The translations under genes and the position numbers were made by a program. Below are positions 41,254 through 50,400 of a stretch of 64,000 nucleotides of DNA, piece after piece. The stretch's first letter is position 1. Every line of letters begins with the position of its first letter. The DNA is from Mycolicibacterium parafortuitum (lineage in GTDB: Bacteria > Actinomycetota > Actinomycetes > Mycobacteriales > Mycobacteriaceae), in contig NZ_AP022598.1 in assembly GCF_010725485.1 (NCBI RefSeq), positions 3,720,001-3,784,000 on the forward strand, in the 5' to 3' direction. The notes beneath the pieces were generated by a model. It was given only the letters and a program-made list of their open reading frames with translations. It had not been told where the DNA came from and searched no databases.

Positions 41254-42213
41254 ATGCGATCACCAGCGTCACGCCGTCTTCGATTCACCGTGCTGGTCAC
41301 GGGAGCCTTCGTCGCCGGGCTCACCGCATGCGGAGGAGGTGGAACCGGATCGGATACCGGAGGGCCCGACGCCTCGGATAATCAGTCCGCGATCCCCGAC
41401 AACAGCGCGCTGATCGCCGAGATCGCGCCGGACCCGGAGCTCGCCGCGACGCTGCCGCCGCCGGTCGCCGAGTCGAAAACGATCAACGTCGGCTCCAACA
41501 TCCAATCGGCTCCGAACAACTTCTACGCCGGTGACGGCACGTCACCGATCGGATACGAGGTGGACCTCGCCAAGGCCATCGGCTCGAAGCTCGGGGTGCA
41601 GATGGCGTACCAGGACATGGCTTTCGGTTCGCTGATCACCAGTCTGCAGTCCAACCGGATCGATATGACGATGGCCGCGATGAACGACACCAAGGAGCGC
41701 CAGCAGCAGGTCGACTTCGTCGACTATTTCTCGTCCGGTATCACCATCATGGTGCAGAAGGGCAATCCCGAAGGCGTCACCGGCCCGGACACGCTGTGCG
41801 GCAAGAACGTTGCGGTGGTACAGGGAACCAGCCATCAGAAGTTCGCCGCGGCCCAAAGCGACAAATGCGTGCAGGCCGGACAAGCCGCCGTGAACGTCAC
41901 CGCGACCGACAGCGATACCCAGAACCAGAATCAGCTCCGCACCGGTCGCGTCGCGGCGATTCTCAACGATCTGCCCAGCGCGGTCTACATCTCGCGTACG
42001 GCCAACGGCGGAAATGCCTTCGAGGTGGTTCCCGGGCCGCCGATCGAAGGTGGCCCATACGGCATCGGTTTCGCCAAGAACAATACCGCCCTGCGGGATT
42101 CGGTGAACCAGGCGCTCAGCGCGCTGATCGCCGACGGAACGTACGGCGAGATCCTCGCGAGCTGGGGGGTCGAACAGGGCGCGCTGACAGAGACCGCAAT
42201 CAATGGTGGTTGA
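41254..42213 (+). CDS. Amino-acid ABC transporter substrate-binding lipoprotein (family 3)
   Basis: A 319-residue lipoprotein: signal peptide 1-25 with lipobox GLTAC and lipidated C26, a Gly/Asp/Ser linker, and a solute-binding protein family 3 domain (about 75-310) starting INVGSNIQSAPNNFY. The sequence GYEVDLAKAIGSKLGV and DMTMAAMNDTKERQQQVDFVDYF are typical of polar amino-acid binders. GGAGGA precedes the ATG. First gene of a four-gene operon; it overlaps the permease start by 11 bp. The ligand is unknown; the linked PLP enzyme suggests an amino acid or amine. Confidence 0.92.
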   Translation: MRSPASRRLRFTVLVTGAFVAGLTACGGGGTGSDTGGPDASDNQSAIPDNSALIAEIAPDPELAATLPPPVAESKTINVGSNIQSAPNNFYAGDGTSPIGYEVDLAKAIGSKLGVQMAYQDMAFGSLITSLQSNRIDMTMAAMNDTKERQQQVDFVDYFSSGITIMVQKGNPEGVTGPDTLCGKNVAVVQGTSHQKFAAAQSDKCVQAGQAAVNVTATDSDTQNQNQLRTGRVAAILNDLPSAVYISRTANGGNAFEVVPGPPIEGGPYGIGFAKNNTALRDSVNQALSALIADGTYGEILASWGVEQGALTETAINGG

Positions 42214-43093
42214 GCCGCTGCCCATCGTCCGCCTGCGGCACTGGGGCAGATGGATCAGCGCCGCCGTCATCGCCGGGGTGTTGGCTCTCGTCGCCGCCAC
42301 CCTGGCGCGAGCCCAGATCGATTGGGCGGCGGTGCCCGACTTCGTCGTCTACCGGGTGATGCTGGTCGGTTTGGTGAACACGGTGTTGCTCGCAGTCATC
42401 GCGCAGACCGTGGCCATCGTGATCGGCACCGTCATCGCGTTGATGCGCCGTAGCGCGAACCCGGTGTCGCGGTGGTTCGCCACCGCCTACATCTGGCTGT
42501 TCCGCGGGCTTCCGGTGCTGCTGCAGATCCTGATCTGGTACAACCTCGCCCTCGTGATCCCGACCATCTCGATTCCGTTGCCGTTCGGCGGATATCTGCT
42601 CGACGAACCGACCAACGTCCTGGTGAGTGCGTTCACCGCGGCGCTGTTGGGGCTTGCGTTGAACGAGAGCGCCTATATGGCCGAGATCGTGCGAGCAGGG
42701 TTGAACAGTGTGGACGCCGGTCAGGTCGAGGCGGCGAAGTCGATCGGGATGAGTCCGGCGATGACGCTGCGCCGCGTCGTGCTCCCGCAGGCGATGCGGG
42801 TGATCATCCCGCCCACCGGCAACGACTTCGTCGACATGTTGAAAGGCACCTCGATCGCCTCTGTGATCGGGGTGACCGAACTGCTGCACGCGGCGAACAA
42901 CATCTCGTCTCACAACCTGCTGGTCATGGAGACGCTCTTCGCCGCAGCCGTGTGGTACATGGTGGTGGTGACGATTGCCGGTGTGGCGCAGCACTATCTG
43001 GAACGCACTTTCGGTGCGAGTGAACGCGGCGCGGCCGCTGCGGCGGGCAGAACACTGCGTGCCCTGCCCCTTCGAAGGAGTGCCCGTGTCTGA
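42203..43093 (+). CDS. Amino-acid ABC transporter permease
   Basis: A 296-residue His/Glu/Gln/Arg/opine-type permease with about five transmembrane helices. The cytoplasmic EAA loop is [20 protein letters not shown] (about 173-192). The start may be ATG 42203 or the next codon GTG. It overlaps the binding-protein gene by 11 bp and the ATPase gene by 8 bp. Only one permease gene is present, so it probably forms a homodimer. Confidence 0.93.
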   Translation: MVVEPLPIVRLRHWGRWISAAVIAGVLALVAATLARAQIDWAAVPDFVVYRVMLVGLVNTVLLAVIAQTVAIVIGTVIALMRRSANPVSRWFATAYIWLFRGLPVLLQILIWYNLALVIPTISIPLPFGGYLLDEPTNVLVSAFTAALLGLALNESAYMAEIVRAGLNSVDAGQVEAAKSIGMSPAMTLRRVVLPQAMRVIIPPTGNDFVDMLKGTSIASVIGVTELLHAANNISSHNLLVMETLFAAAVWYMVVVTIAGVAQHYLERTFGASERGAAAAAGRTLRALPLRRSARV

Positions 43094-43853
43094 GCCGCTG
43101 CTGCGGGCCGTCGGCGTGCGAAAGAGCTACGGGCACACCGAAGTCCTGCGAGGAATCGACCTGGAGGTGCATCGCGGTCAGGTGGTGTGTCTGTTGGGCC
43201 CGTCGGGGGCGGGCAAGAGCACCTTCCTGCGCTGCCTCAATCACCTCGAGACGATCGACGCCGGGCAGGTCTGGGTGGACGGCAAACCGATCGGCTTCGA
43301 ACTGCGCAACGGCAGGCTCTACGAACTTCGCGAACGTGATGTCGCCTTACAACGCCGAGACATCGGGATGGTCTTCCAGCGGTTCAATCTGTTCGGCCAC
43401 CGCACCGCGCTGGAGAACGTCGTCGAGGGACCGATCCGAGTCTTGGGTGTCTCACCGGGTGCTGCACGGGAGAACGGGCTGGAGCTTCTGGACCGTGTCG
43501 GCCTCGCCTCTCGCGCGGACGCGTATCCCGCGCAGTTGTCCGGAGGTCAGCAGCAACGCGTGGCGATCGCTCGGGCGTTGGCGATGAAACCGAAATTGAT
43601 GCTGTTCGACGAGCCCACGTCGGCATTGGATCCCGAGCTGGTCGGCGAGGTACTGGCGGTGATGAACACGTTGGTCGACGAGGGAATGACGATGGTGGTG
43701 GTGACCCACGAGATCGGTTTCGCCGCCGAGGCCGCCGACGAAATCGTGTTCATGGCTGACGGATGCGTAGTGGAGACCGGTTCGCCCGACCGAATCCTCA
43801 AGGCGCCCAGCCACGAGCGCACGCGCCAGTTCCTGGCCCGGGTGCTTGCGTGA
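43086..43853 (+). CDS. Amino-acid ABC transporter ATP-binding protein
   Basis: A 255-residue ATPase. Walker [10 protein letters not shown] (38-46), signature [15 protein letters not shown] (about 143-157), Walker [13 protein letters not shown] and the switch His in VVVTHEIGF are all intact. GTG 43086 has GAAGGAG as ribosome-binding site. The stop overlaps the PLP-enzyme/regulator start (GTGA), so the two are made together. Confidence 0.95.
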   Translation: MSEPLLRAVGVRKSYGHTEVLRGIDLEVHRGQVVCLLGPSGAGKSTFLRCLNHLETIDAGQVWVDGKPIGFELRNGRLYELRERDVALQRRDIGMVFQRFNLFGHRTALENVVEGPIRVLGVSPGAARENGLELLDRVGLASRADAYPAQLSGGQQQRVAIARALAMKPKLMLFDEPTSALDPELVGEVLAVMNTLVDEGMTMVVVTHEIGFAAEAADEIVFMADGCVVETGSPDRILKAPSHERTRQFLARVLA

Positions 43854-45583
43854 CACCGATCTCACCGCGCTACCGGCTTCAGTTCTCCGAACCCGCGGGT
43901 TATCTCGACTTCGCGCGGTTCGGTCCGCCGTCGTATGCCGTGCTCGACACCACCGCCATGCTGCTGGAAAAGGCCACACACGCCGGACCCGGCACCGTGG
44001 ACGAGCTGATGAGGGAAGAGACGAGGGTCAAGGCGGCGGCAGCCCGGTTGTGCGGCAGCGACATCGACCACGTCGTGTTACAGCCCCACACCAGTCTCGG
44101 ATTGATGCAGGCGGCGTTCAACGCCGCGGGTGGCTCGGTGTTGGTGGCCGCCACCGAATTTCCCGCCAACACCTACCCGTGGGCCCGCGCCGAACAGGCT
44201 GGGCGGCTGACCATGCGTGCGCTGCCGGACGGTCACGTCACCGCGGATCGGGTGGCGGCCGCGTTGACCGACGACATCACGATGGTCTCGGTGAGTGCGG
44301 TGGACTTCCGCACCGGATATCGCGCCGATCTGGCAGCCTTGCGTGACGTCGTCGGTGACCGCCTTCTCGTCGTCGACGGGATCCAGGGATTCGGCGTGAT
44401 CGACGAACCGTGGGAAGTCGCCGACATCCTGGTCGTCGGCGGTCAGAAATGGCTGCGGGCGGGGTGGGGCACCGGGTTCGCGGTGCTCTCGGACCGGACA
44501 CTGGAACGGATGGACCCGGTGCTGTCGGGCTGGACCGGTGCGCGCGATCCCGGGTTGTTCGACAACTCGATCCATCCGCCGGACCGGACCGCTGCCGCCT
44601 GGTCGATCTCCAACCTGAGCCCGGTGACCTCCGGTGCGTTCGCCGCGGCACTCGAACTCGTCGAAGACGCGGGTGTCGGCGTGATCACCGCCCACCTCGC
44701 GGAGCGCGTCGAAGCGCTGGAGGAGGTCGTGGTCTCGTGCGGGGCGCAGATCGTCTCCGAGCGCCGGCGACGAGCGGGGATCCTGGCGTTCACCCTGCCG
44801 GACCATCCGGCCGAGCAGGTCGGCGCGGCGCTGAGCGCCGCGGCGATCGCGTCGACCGTTCGACCTGATCATGTGCGGCTCTCGCCACACATCACGACCT
44901 CGTCGGAGACTCTCGAGCAGCTCCGAACAGCTCTACGGACCCTGACGTCGCCGAGTCCGTCGATGCCGGTGCTGCCCCCGGTCCCCGCGGGTGCGGCCAC
45001 ACACGACGTGCTGATGTCGCTGATCCCCGCCGTTCACGGGCTGGCAGCGATGCTGGGGCCCGGCAACGAGGTTCTGTTGCACGACTTCTCGCGATTGCCC
45101 GATTCGATCGTGGCGATCGCCGGCGATCTCACCCACCGCACAGTCGGCGGACCGATGACCGATCTCCTTCTCGGTCTCATCCGTCGCGGCACCACCCAGG
45201 ACCTGATCAACTACCGCACGAACAACCCTGACGGACGGCCGATCCGGTCCTCGACGCTGTTCCTTCGCGACGCCGACGGTGTCGCGGTCGGGTGCCTGTG
45301 CGTGAACAGCGAGTTGTCCGTGACGGTCTCGGAGAACGTCGCGGCTCAGGACGAGAGCTTCCCCCCTGACGTGGACAGCTTGCAGCAGTTCCTGGTGGAC
45401 CGGGCGATATCGAAGGTCGGAGTGCAGCCCTCGGAGATGAAGAAGCAGCAGAAGGCCGCCGTGGTGCGCGAGCTCGACGACGCGGGCTTCTTTCTCATCC
45501 GGGACTCCGTCGACCACGTCGCCGGGCGCTTGGACGTGACGCGCTACACGATCTACAACTACCTCAACGAGATTCGGGGCTGA
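43850..45583 (+). CDS. Class-V PLP-dependent enzyme fused to a DauR/YheO-type PAS-HTH regulator
   Basis: A 577-residue fusion. Residues 1-365 are a fold-I, class-V aminotransferase-like domain (cysteine desulfurase / isopenicillin-N epimerase group) with D176-GIQ and the PLP lysine K200 in [13 protein letters not shown], so cofactor binding looks intact. Residues about 385-490 form a YheO-like PAS_6 domain ([17 protein letters not shown] and the [11 protein letters not shown] strand). Residues about 515-577 are the HTH_22 domain, [19 protein letters not shown] and [16 protein letters not shown], as in DauR, the D-amino-acid catabolism regulator. It closes the ABC importer operon, overlapping the ATPase by GTGA. 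It may sense its substrate through PLP chemistry, as MocR/GabR proteins do with an unrelated layout. Confidence 0.88.
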   Translation: MTPISPRYRLQFSEPAGYLDFARFGPPSYAVLDTTAMLLEKATHAGPGTVDELMREETRVKAAAARLCGSDIDHVVLQPHTSLGLMQAAFNAAGGSVLVAATEFPANTYPWARAEQAGRLTMRALPDGHVTADRVAAALTDDITMVSVSAVDFRTGYRADLAALRDVVGDRLLVVDGIQGFGVIDEPWEVADILVVGGQKWLRAGWGTGFAVLSDRTLERMDPVLSGWTGARDPGLFDNSIHPPDRTAAAWSISNLSPVTSGAFAAALELVEDAGVGVITAHLAERVEALEEVVVSCGAQIVSERRRRAGILAFTLPDHPAEQVGAALSAAAIASTVRPDHVRLSPHITTSSETLEQLRTALRTLTSPSPSMPVLPPVPAGAATHDVLMSLIPAVHGLAAMLGPGNEVLLHDFSRLPDSIVAIAGDLTHRTVGGPMTDLLLGLIRRGTTQDLINYRTNNPDGRPIRSSTLFLRDADGVAVGCLCVNSELSVTVSENVAAQDESFPPDVDSLQQFLVDRAISKVGVQPSEMKKQQKAAVVRELDDAGFFLIRDSVDHVAGRLDVTRYTIYNYLNEIRG

Positions 45584-46058
45584 CCTGAGGAGCGTACGGG
45601 CGCGCCAGCTCGAGCCATCTTTCGAGGTCCGGGGAGGTCTCGTATTCCGAGTCCAACAGGTACAGGCTGGGCGCGGGGCAACTCGCGCCGATCTCCACGA
45701 GGACCGGACGCAACGTGAGTTCGGGTGCCAGCGCATGGGTGGGCGCGCCGCCCAGCATCACCGCGAAGGTGGTCTTCTGGCCCAGCTCGCCCGCGCCGAA
45801 CTGGTCGAGGAACAGCTTGAGTAGTCCGGTGTAGGTGCCTTTGAAGGTGGGGGAGGCGACCACGAGGAAATCGGCGGCGAGCACGGTGGCCTTGGCGCGC
45901 GCGACCTCCGGGTCGCCCCAGCCGAGCAGACCGGCGCCGAGGTCGATGACGTCGATCACCGCCTCGGGTGGGCGCCCGCCGAGCTTCTCGGCGATCAGCT
46001 CCGCCGCCGCCCTGGTCCTGGACTTCGGCTTCGGATTACCCACCACCACAACGGGCAT
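45564..46058 (-). CDS. NADPH-dependent FMN reductase family protein
   Basis: A 164-residue flavodoxin-fold protein: PVVVVGNPKPKSRTRAAAELIAE at the N-terminus is the FMN phosphate loop and FLVVASPTFKGTYTGLLKLFLDQF the family core. ATG 46058 is used because AGAGAGGGGACGG stands before it. The protein may supply reduced flavin to a two-component monooxygenase, but none is adjacent. The 3' end overlaps the PLP-fusion gene by 20 bp tail to tail. It lies 69 bp downstream of the glutaminase gene on the same strand. Confidence 0.88.
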   Translation of the reverse strand: MPVVVVGNPKPKSRTRAAAELIAEKLGGRPPEAVIDVIDLGAGLLGWGDPEVARAKATVLAADFLVVASPTFKGTYTGLLKLFLDQFGAGELGQKTTFAVMLGGAPTHALAPELTLRPVLVEIGASCPAPSLYLLDSEYETSPDLERWLELARPYAPQVSPESR

Positions 46059-46127
46059 GCCGTCCCCTCTCTTCACGTGGCACGAGGGTACTCAACCCGT
46101 TGTGCGGCAACGGCGCTCCGGTTGCGC

Positions 46128-47357
46128 TCACGCTGAGGAAATCGGTACGTCAAGAAGTCCCTCGGGGTCGATCAGGGAGACCTCATGGCCGTCGAGGGTG
46201 AGCCGACGGACGATCTCGAGCAGCATCCGGCGTGCGACGTCGTCGATCGAATACGCCATCGTCAGATCCAGTTTCACGTGATGTTCTGCCGGCGCGGTAT
46301 CGGTGACTTCGCGAATCACCCGCTCGGCGCCGGCGAAGCGGATTCCGCCCTGCAGCTGGATCACCCGGACCGCATCGGGTCCCTCGCCGACGGCGTGATT
46401 GGACCGCACGACCGCGCGACTGGCGGCCGGGATCTCCATCACGTGCAAACCCATGTCCGACGAGAACCGCCCGAACAGCCCCACGCCGCGCACGCTGTTG
46501 CCATGGACGTCCAATCGCGGTGAGAACGTGGCGATCCCGATCTGCCCTGGCAGCGCACCGATCAGGCCACCGGCGACCCCGCTTTTGGCCGGGATACCGA
46601 CCTGGGTCGCCCAGTCACCGGCGGCGTCGTACATTCCACAGCTGAACATCACACTGAGCACCTGACGCACCACCGGTTCGGGCACCACGCGCTCCCCGGA
46701 GACCGGATTCACGCCGTGGTTGGCCAGGGTGGCGGCCATCACCGCCAAATCGAGCGTCGTGACGAGCAGGGAACACTGCCGGGTATACCCCTCGACGACG
46801 GCGGCGGGGTCCTCGGTGATCACGTTGTAGCTGCGAAGCATGTGGGCGATGGCCAGGTTGCGATGCGCGTGCTCCAACTCCGAGGCGCACACCGCATCGT
46901 CGAACATCAGGCGGCGGCCTGCGAACGCCGAAAGCCCGTCGACCACACGCTCCAGCCGAGCTGTCGCGTCGATACCCTCGGGCCCGACGAGGGAGTGCGC
47001 GGTGATCGCGCCCGCGTTGATCATCGGGTTGAGCGGACGCCCGGTGCCCCCTTCGAGGGAGAGTTCGTTGAACGCCTCGCCGGAGGGTTCGACACCGACC
47101 TTGGCCAGCACCGCGTCGAAGCCACGGTCGGCGAGCGCAAGCGCGTAGGCGAACGGCTTGGAGATCGACTGGATGGTGAACTCGGTATCGACGTCGCCGA
47201 CGCCGTAAACCGCACCGTCGACCATCGCGAATGCCGCGCCGAGCCGCTCGGGGTTCGCCGCAGCCAGTTCGGGAATGTAGTCCGCCAGTGCCCCCGAGCT
47301 GTCTGACGCGACGTCGCCGAGGGCTTCGGTGAGGTAGTCAGGAATCGGTGACCGCAT
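46128..47357 (-). CDS. glsA: Glutaminase with C-terminal STAS domain
   Basis: A 409-residue protein from ATG 47357 (a GTG at 47369 is an alternative). Residues 1-300 are a serine-dependent, beta-lactamase-fold glutaminase with S64-x-x-K67 in FTIQSISKPF, ELSLEGGTGRPLNPMINAGAI, and AKSGVAGG as third motif. It releases ammonia and glutamate from glutamine. Residues about 315-405 form an extra STAS-like domain (VRVIQLQGGIRF to VSLIDPEGLL), which the short glutaminases lack and which could be regulatory. It sits next to an amino-acid importer operon. Confidence 0.9.
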   Translation of the reverse strand: MRSPIPDYLTEALGDVASDSSGALADYIPELAAANPERLGAAFAMVDGAVYGVGDVDTEFTIQSISKPFAYALALADRGFDAVLAKVGVEPSGEAFNELSLEGGTGRPLNPMINAGAITAHSLVGPEGIDATARLERVVDGLSAFAGRRLMFDDAVCASELEHAHRNLAIAHMLRSYNVITEDPAAVVEGYTRQCSLLVTTLDLAVMAATLANHGVNPVSGERVVPEPVVRQVLSVMFSCGMYDAAGDWATQVGIPAKSGVAGGLIGALPGQIGIATFSPRLDVHGNSVRGVGLFGRFSSDMGLHVMEIPAASRAVVRSNHAVGEGPDAVRVIQLQGGIRFAGAERVIREVTDTAPAEHHVKLDLTMAYSIDDVARRMLLEIVRRLTLDGHEVSLIDPEGLLDVPISSA

Positions 47358-47417
47358 GGCCCTGCTCACGCACAGTCCGGCTCACGAGGGGAGTGTATCG
47401 AGGTTGACGGCGACGCG

Positions 47418-47423
47418 TAGCGT
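47418..47423 (+). promoter_or_regulatory. Candidate -10 of the SGNH hydrolase gene
   Basis: TAGCGT fits TANNNT, giving a leader of about 14 nt that holds the GGAGG ribosome-binding site (47436-47440). It is in the 86-bp divergent gap to the glutaminase gene. Confidence 0.35.
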
Positions 47424-47443
47424 GTCGGAATGAGCGGAGGCCC

Positions 47444-48610
47444 ATGATGATTTCGCATCCGATCACCATCGACCTGTTCCACGGACTCGCGGAGCTGGAG
47501 GACACCGGCCGAGGCTGGCTTGCGCATCGTCTGCCGCGCGCCGCTCGTGCGCGATGCGACGATCCGCAGCTGTTGAGCGCGGAGGCGCAGCCATCGGGTG
47601 TGCGGCTGGCAGTGCGCTCGGCCGCGACCGTGATCGAGCTCGACCTTCTGCGCACCCGAGTGGTGCTGACCGGTGTGCCGCCCCGCGCCGACGGTGTCGT
47701 GGATCTGCTGATCGACGGTCGGCGGGTTGGGCACGCGGAGGTGTACGGGGGTGATCTGGTGCGTGTCGACCCGCGCACGGGTGCGAGTGAGACGGATTCG
47801 GGTGACGTGGCGACCCTGCGCTTCGCCGGGTTACCGCCGCGGGACAAGACGGTGGAGCTTTGGCTGCCCCACTACGAGCGAACCGAGCTGGTCGGCGTGC
47901 GCACCGATGCGCCGATCGCGCCCGTGCCGACCGGTCGGCCCACGTGGGTCCACCACGGCAGCTCGATCAGTCAGGGCTCCAATGCGGACAGCCCGAGCAC
48001 CACCTGGCCGGCGTTGGTGGCCGCTGCCAGAAACCTCGACCTGGTGAATCTCGGGTTCTCCGGCAGCGCCATGCTGGATCCGTTCGTGGCCAGGGTGATT
48101 CGCGACCGCCCCGCTGACCTGATCAGCGTGAAGATCGGCATCAACCTGGTGAACGCCGATCTGATGCGCAGGCGTGCGTTCGGTCCCGCTGTACACGGAT
48201 TCCTCGACACCATCCGTGACGGCCACCCGACGACGCCACTGATCGTCATCGGACCACTGCACTGCCCGATCCACGAGTTCACGCCGGGGCCGGGGAGTTT
48301 CGACGTCGAAGCACTCGCGGCGGGCGCCGTGCGCTTCGTGGCGCTGGGTGACCCCGACGACGCCGTCGTGCCGAACGCGGGACTACGTCGACTCACGCTC
48401 CGCGGCATACGCGAACAGCTCGCCGAGATCGTGCAGGGGCGACAGGTCGAGGATCCGCACCTGTCCTACGTCGACGGTCTCGATTTGTACGGGCCGGGCG
48501 ACGAAGCCTCGCATCCGTTGCCTGACAACCTGCACCCCGATGCCACCACTCATCGGCTGATCGCCGAGCGGTTCGGCGCGGTCCTCGGGGCGCTGTCGCG
48601 TCGGCGCTAG
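47444..48610 (+). CDS. SGNH/GDSL hydrolase family protein
   Basis: A 388-residue protein with an N-terminal beta-sandwich region (about 1-160) and a C-terminal SGNH esterase domain. Block I serine is in HHGSSISQGSN (about 168-178), block II glycine in GFSGSAM, block III Asn region in VKIGINLVN, and the catalytic Asp-His pair in LPDNLHPDATTH. It is probably an acyl- or acetyl-esterase. ATG 47444 and 47447 are both possible; the second is spaced better from GGAGG. No signal peptide. Its TAG stop is made from the target TA of the adjacent IS630 element plus the element's first base. Confidence 0.88.
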   Translation: MMISHPITIDLFHGLAELEDTGRGWLAHRLPRAARARCDDPQLLSAEAQPSGVRLAVRSAATVIELDLLRTRVVLTGVPPRADGVVDLLIDGRRVGHAEVYGGDLVRVDPRTGASETDSGDVATLRFAGLPPRDKTVELWLPHYERTELVGVRTDAPIAPVPTGRPTWVHHGSSISQGSNADSPSTTWPALVAAARNLDLVNLGFSGSAMLDPFVARVIRDRPADLISVKIGINLVNADLMRRRAFGPAVHGFLDTIRDGHPTTPLIVIGPLHCPIHEFTPGPGSFDVEALAAGAVRFVALGDPDDAVVPNAGLRRLTLRGIREQLAEIVQGRQVEDPHLSYVDGLDLYGPGDEASHPLPDNLHPDATTHRLIAERFGAVLGALSRRR

Positions 48611-49707
48611 TGTCCTGAGTCATTAATTATGGTGCAGTAGTTGGCGATACTGGCCAGGATTTGGTCGGCGGTCTTGGTCCAGACGTAGGGCCGGGGGTTG
48701 TCGTTCCAGGTAGCGATCCAGGCGCGGATGTCGGCGTTGAGTTGGCGCACCGAAGTGTGGGTGCCGCGTCGCAGTTTCTTGGTGGTCAGCTCGGCGAACC
48801 ATCGTTCGACGAGGTTGAGCCATGAGGAGCTGGTCGGGGTGAAGTGCAGGACGAAACGGGGATGGTTTGTCAGCCAACGCTTTACCGCTGGCGTCTTGTG
48901 GGTGGAGGCGTTGTCGAGCACGACATGACAGTCCAGATCGGCGGGGACTACGGTGTCGATCTTCTTCAGGAACGCCAGGAACTCCTGGGAGCGGTGGCGG
49001 GCATGCAGTGAGCCGATGACCTGGCCTGTGGCCAGATCCAATGCCGCGTACAGGCTGGAGGTGCCGTGACGCACGTAGTCGTGGCTTGCCCGCGCCGGGG
49101 TGCCCGGCAGCATCGGGAACACCGGTTGGGTGCGGTTGAGCGCCTGGATCTGGGTTTTCTCGTCCACGCACAGCACCACCGCGCGCTCCGGGGGATCCAG
49201 GTAGAGACCGACGACGTCGCGGACCTTCTCGGCAAACAGCGGATCTTTGGACAGCTTCCACGAATCCTGTTTGTGCGGCGCCAGTCCGAACGCCCGCCAG
49301 ACACGGGAGACCATCGACTGGCTCAACCCGAGGTGATCGGCCATCGAGCGGGTCGACCAGTGCGTGGCATCCGGTGGCGTGCTCTCCAATGTCGCGGTGA
49401 TCAGGTCCTTGATCTTCTCGTCACCGACCACCCGGGGCCGGCCCGGCCGTGGTTCGTCGAGCAGGCCGTCGCACCGGTCGACGACGAACCGGTTGCGCCA
49501 CCGACGCACCGTGGTGATCGACAACTCCAGCCGTTCGGCGATCTCGGTGTTAGACCCACCGTCTGCTGCCGCCAACACAATTCGCGATCGCATCGCCAGC
49601 CCTGCAGCGCCGGTCCGGCGCCGCGCCCATCCCTCCAACTCGGCCCGCTCCTCAGCGGTCAACACAATCTCAGCAGCATGAGGCGTCGGCACAACCCAGT
49701 TTAACAA
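48607..49707 (-). CDS. IS630-family transposase
   Basis: A 366-residue transposase: HTH domains at about 18-130 (TEIAERLELSITTVRRWRNRF and the second HTH DHLGLSQSMVSRVWRAF), then the DDE catalytic core with D in VVLCVDEKTQ, D in CHVVLDNASTH, and E in SSSWLNLVERWFAE, all present. The frame begins at a TTG (49707); GTG 49692 is an alternative. The frame runs through the left inverted repeat to the very end of the element; its stop TAG is supplied by the TA target plus flanking DNA. It appears intact and therefore potentially active. Confidence 0.95.
   Translation of the reverse strand: MLNWVVPTPHAAEIVLTAEERAELEGWARRRTGAAGLAMRSRIVLAAADGGSNTEIAERLELSITTVRRWRNRFVVDRCDGLLDEPRPGRPRVVGDEKIKDLITATLESTPPDATHWSTRSMADHLGLSQSMVSRVWRAFGLAPHKQDSWKLSKDPLFAEKVRDVVGLYLDPPERAVVLCVDEKTQIQALNRTQPVFPMLPGTPARASHDYVRHGTSSLYAALDLATGQVIGSLHARHRSQEFLAFLKKIDTVVPADLDCHVVLDNASTHKTPAVKRWLTNHPRFVLHFTPTSSSWLNLVERWFAELTTKKLRRGTHTSVRQLNADIRAWIATWNDNPRPYVWTKTADQILASIANYCTIINDSGH
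48608..48628 (+). repeat. Left terminal inverted repeat of the IS630 element (with TA)
   Basis: Perfect 21-bp match, in inverse, to 49717-49737. The TA at 48608-48609 serves at once in the SGNH stop codon on the plus strand and in the transposase stop codon on the minus strand. Confidence 0.95.
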
Positions 49708-49735
49708 CTAGATTGCAATTAATGACTCAGGACAC
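48610..49735 (-). mobile_element. IS630-family insertion sequence with TA target duplication
   Basis: 1,126 bp between duplicated TA dinucleotides (48608-48609 and 49736-49737). Including the TA, the ends are perfect 21-bp inverted repeats (48608-48628 and 49717-49737), each reading TAGTGTCCTGAGTCA inward. IS630/Tc1-mariner elements always insert at TA. Removing the element restores CGC-TA-GCC, in which the SGNH gene and the response-regulator gene share an overlapping CTAG stop. Confidence 0.95.
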
Positions 49736-49737
49736 TA
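49717..49737 (-). repeat. Right terminal inverted repeat of the IS630 element (with TA)
   Basis: Perfect 21-bp inverse of the left end. The TA at 49736-49737 and the terminal C of the element form the stop codon (TAG on the minus strand) of the response-regulator gene. Confidence 0.95.
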
Positions 49738-50400
49738 GCCCGCGATGCGGTACCTGCGCTCCGGACGGCCCACGCCGTACTGCAGGCGAAGTTCCACGGC
49801 ACCGACGCTCAGATAGTGCTCCAGATAGCGGCGCGCGCTGACCCTCGATATCCCCACCAGGTCAGCGCATTCGGCGGCCGACACCTCTCCGGCGTCGCGT
49901 ACGGCGGTCAGCACCAGTTCGCCGGTCTCGGCGCCCAGACCCTTGGGCAGCACCTTGGCCGGCGCCGCGGACGGTCCGCCGAACAACGTGTCGACCAGAT
50001 GCTGGTCCACACCGTGCGCGGATTGCAGCGCGTCGGCGCGCGAGGCGTAGGCCTCCAGTTTCGATTCGAGCTGCGGAAACTCGAACGGTTTGATCAGGTA
50101 GTCGGCGGCGCCGCCGTCGAGCGCACCGCGCACCGTGTCGAGTTCCCGCGCCGCGGTTATCATGATGACGTCGACCCGGTCGCCGCCCGCGCGCAGACGT
50201 TGCAGCACGTCCAGTCCCGTCATGTCGGGCAGATAGACATCGAGCAGCAGCAGCTGCGGTCGCAGTTCCCGCGTCGCCGTCAACGCGGCGGCGCCGGTGT
50301 GGGCGACACCGACCGCGCGGAAGCCGGCGACCCGGTCGACGAACCTGCGGTGGATCTCGGCGACCATGAAGTCGTCGTCGACGACGAGAACGTCACGCAT
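49735..50400 (-). CDS. CitB/DcuR-type two-component response regulator
   Basis: A 221-residue regulator from ATG 50400. Receiver domain 1-120 has acidic D8, D9 and phosphoacceptor D54 in LLLLDVYLPD, with Lys in YLIKPFEFP. The C-terminal domain (about 145-221) holds a helix-turn-helix, EVSAAECADLVGISRVSARRYLEHY, as in CitB/DpiA regulators of C4-dicarboxylate and citrate genes. The ATG overlaps the histidine kinase stop by 8 bp. It should act on the divergent tctCBA operon. Its stop codon was rebuilt by the IS630 insertion. Confidence 0.92.
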   Translation of the reverse strand: MRDVLVVDDDFMVAEIHRRFVDRVAGFRAVGVAHTGAAALTATRELRPQLLLLDVYLPDMTGLDVLQRLRAGGDRVDVIMITAARELDTVRGALDGGAADYLIKPFEFPQLESKLEAYASRADALQSAHGVDQHLVDTLFGGPSAAPAKVLPKGLGAETGELVLTAVRDAGEVSAAECADLVGISRVSARRYLEHYLSVGAVELRLQYGVGRPERRYRIAG

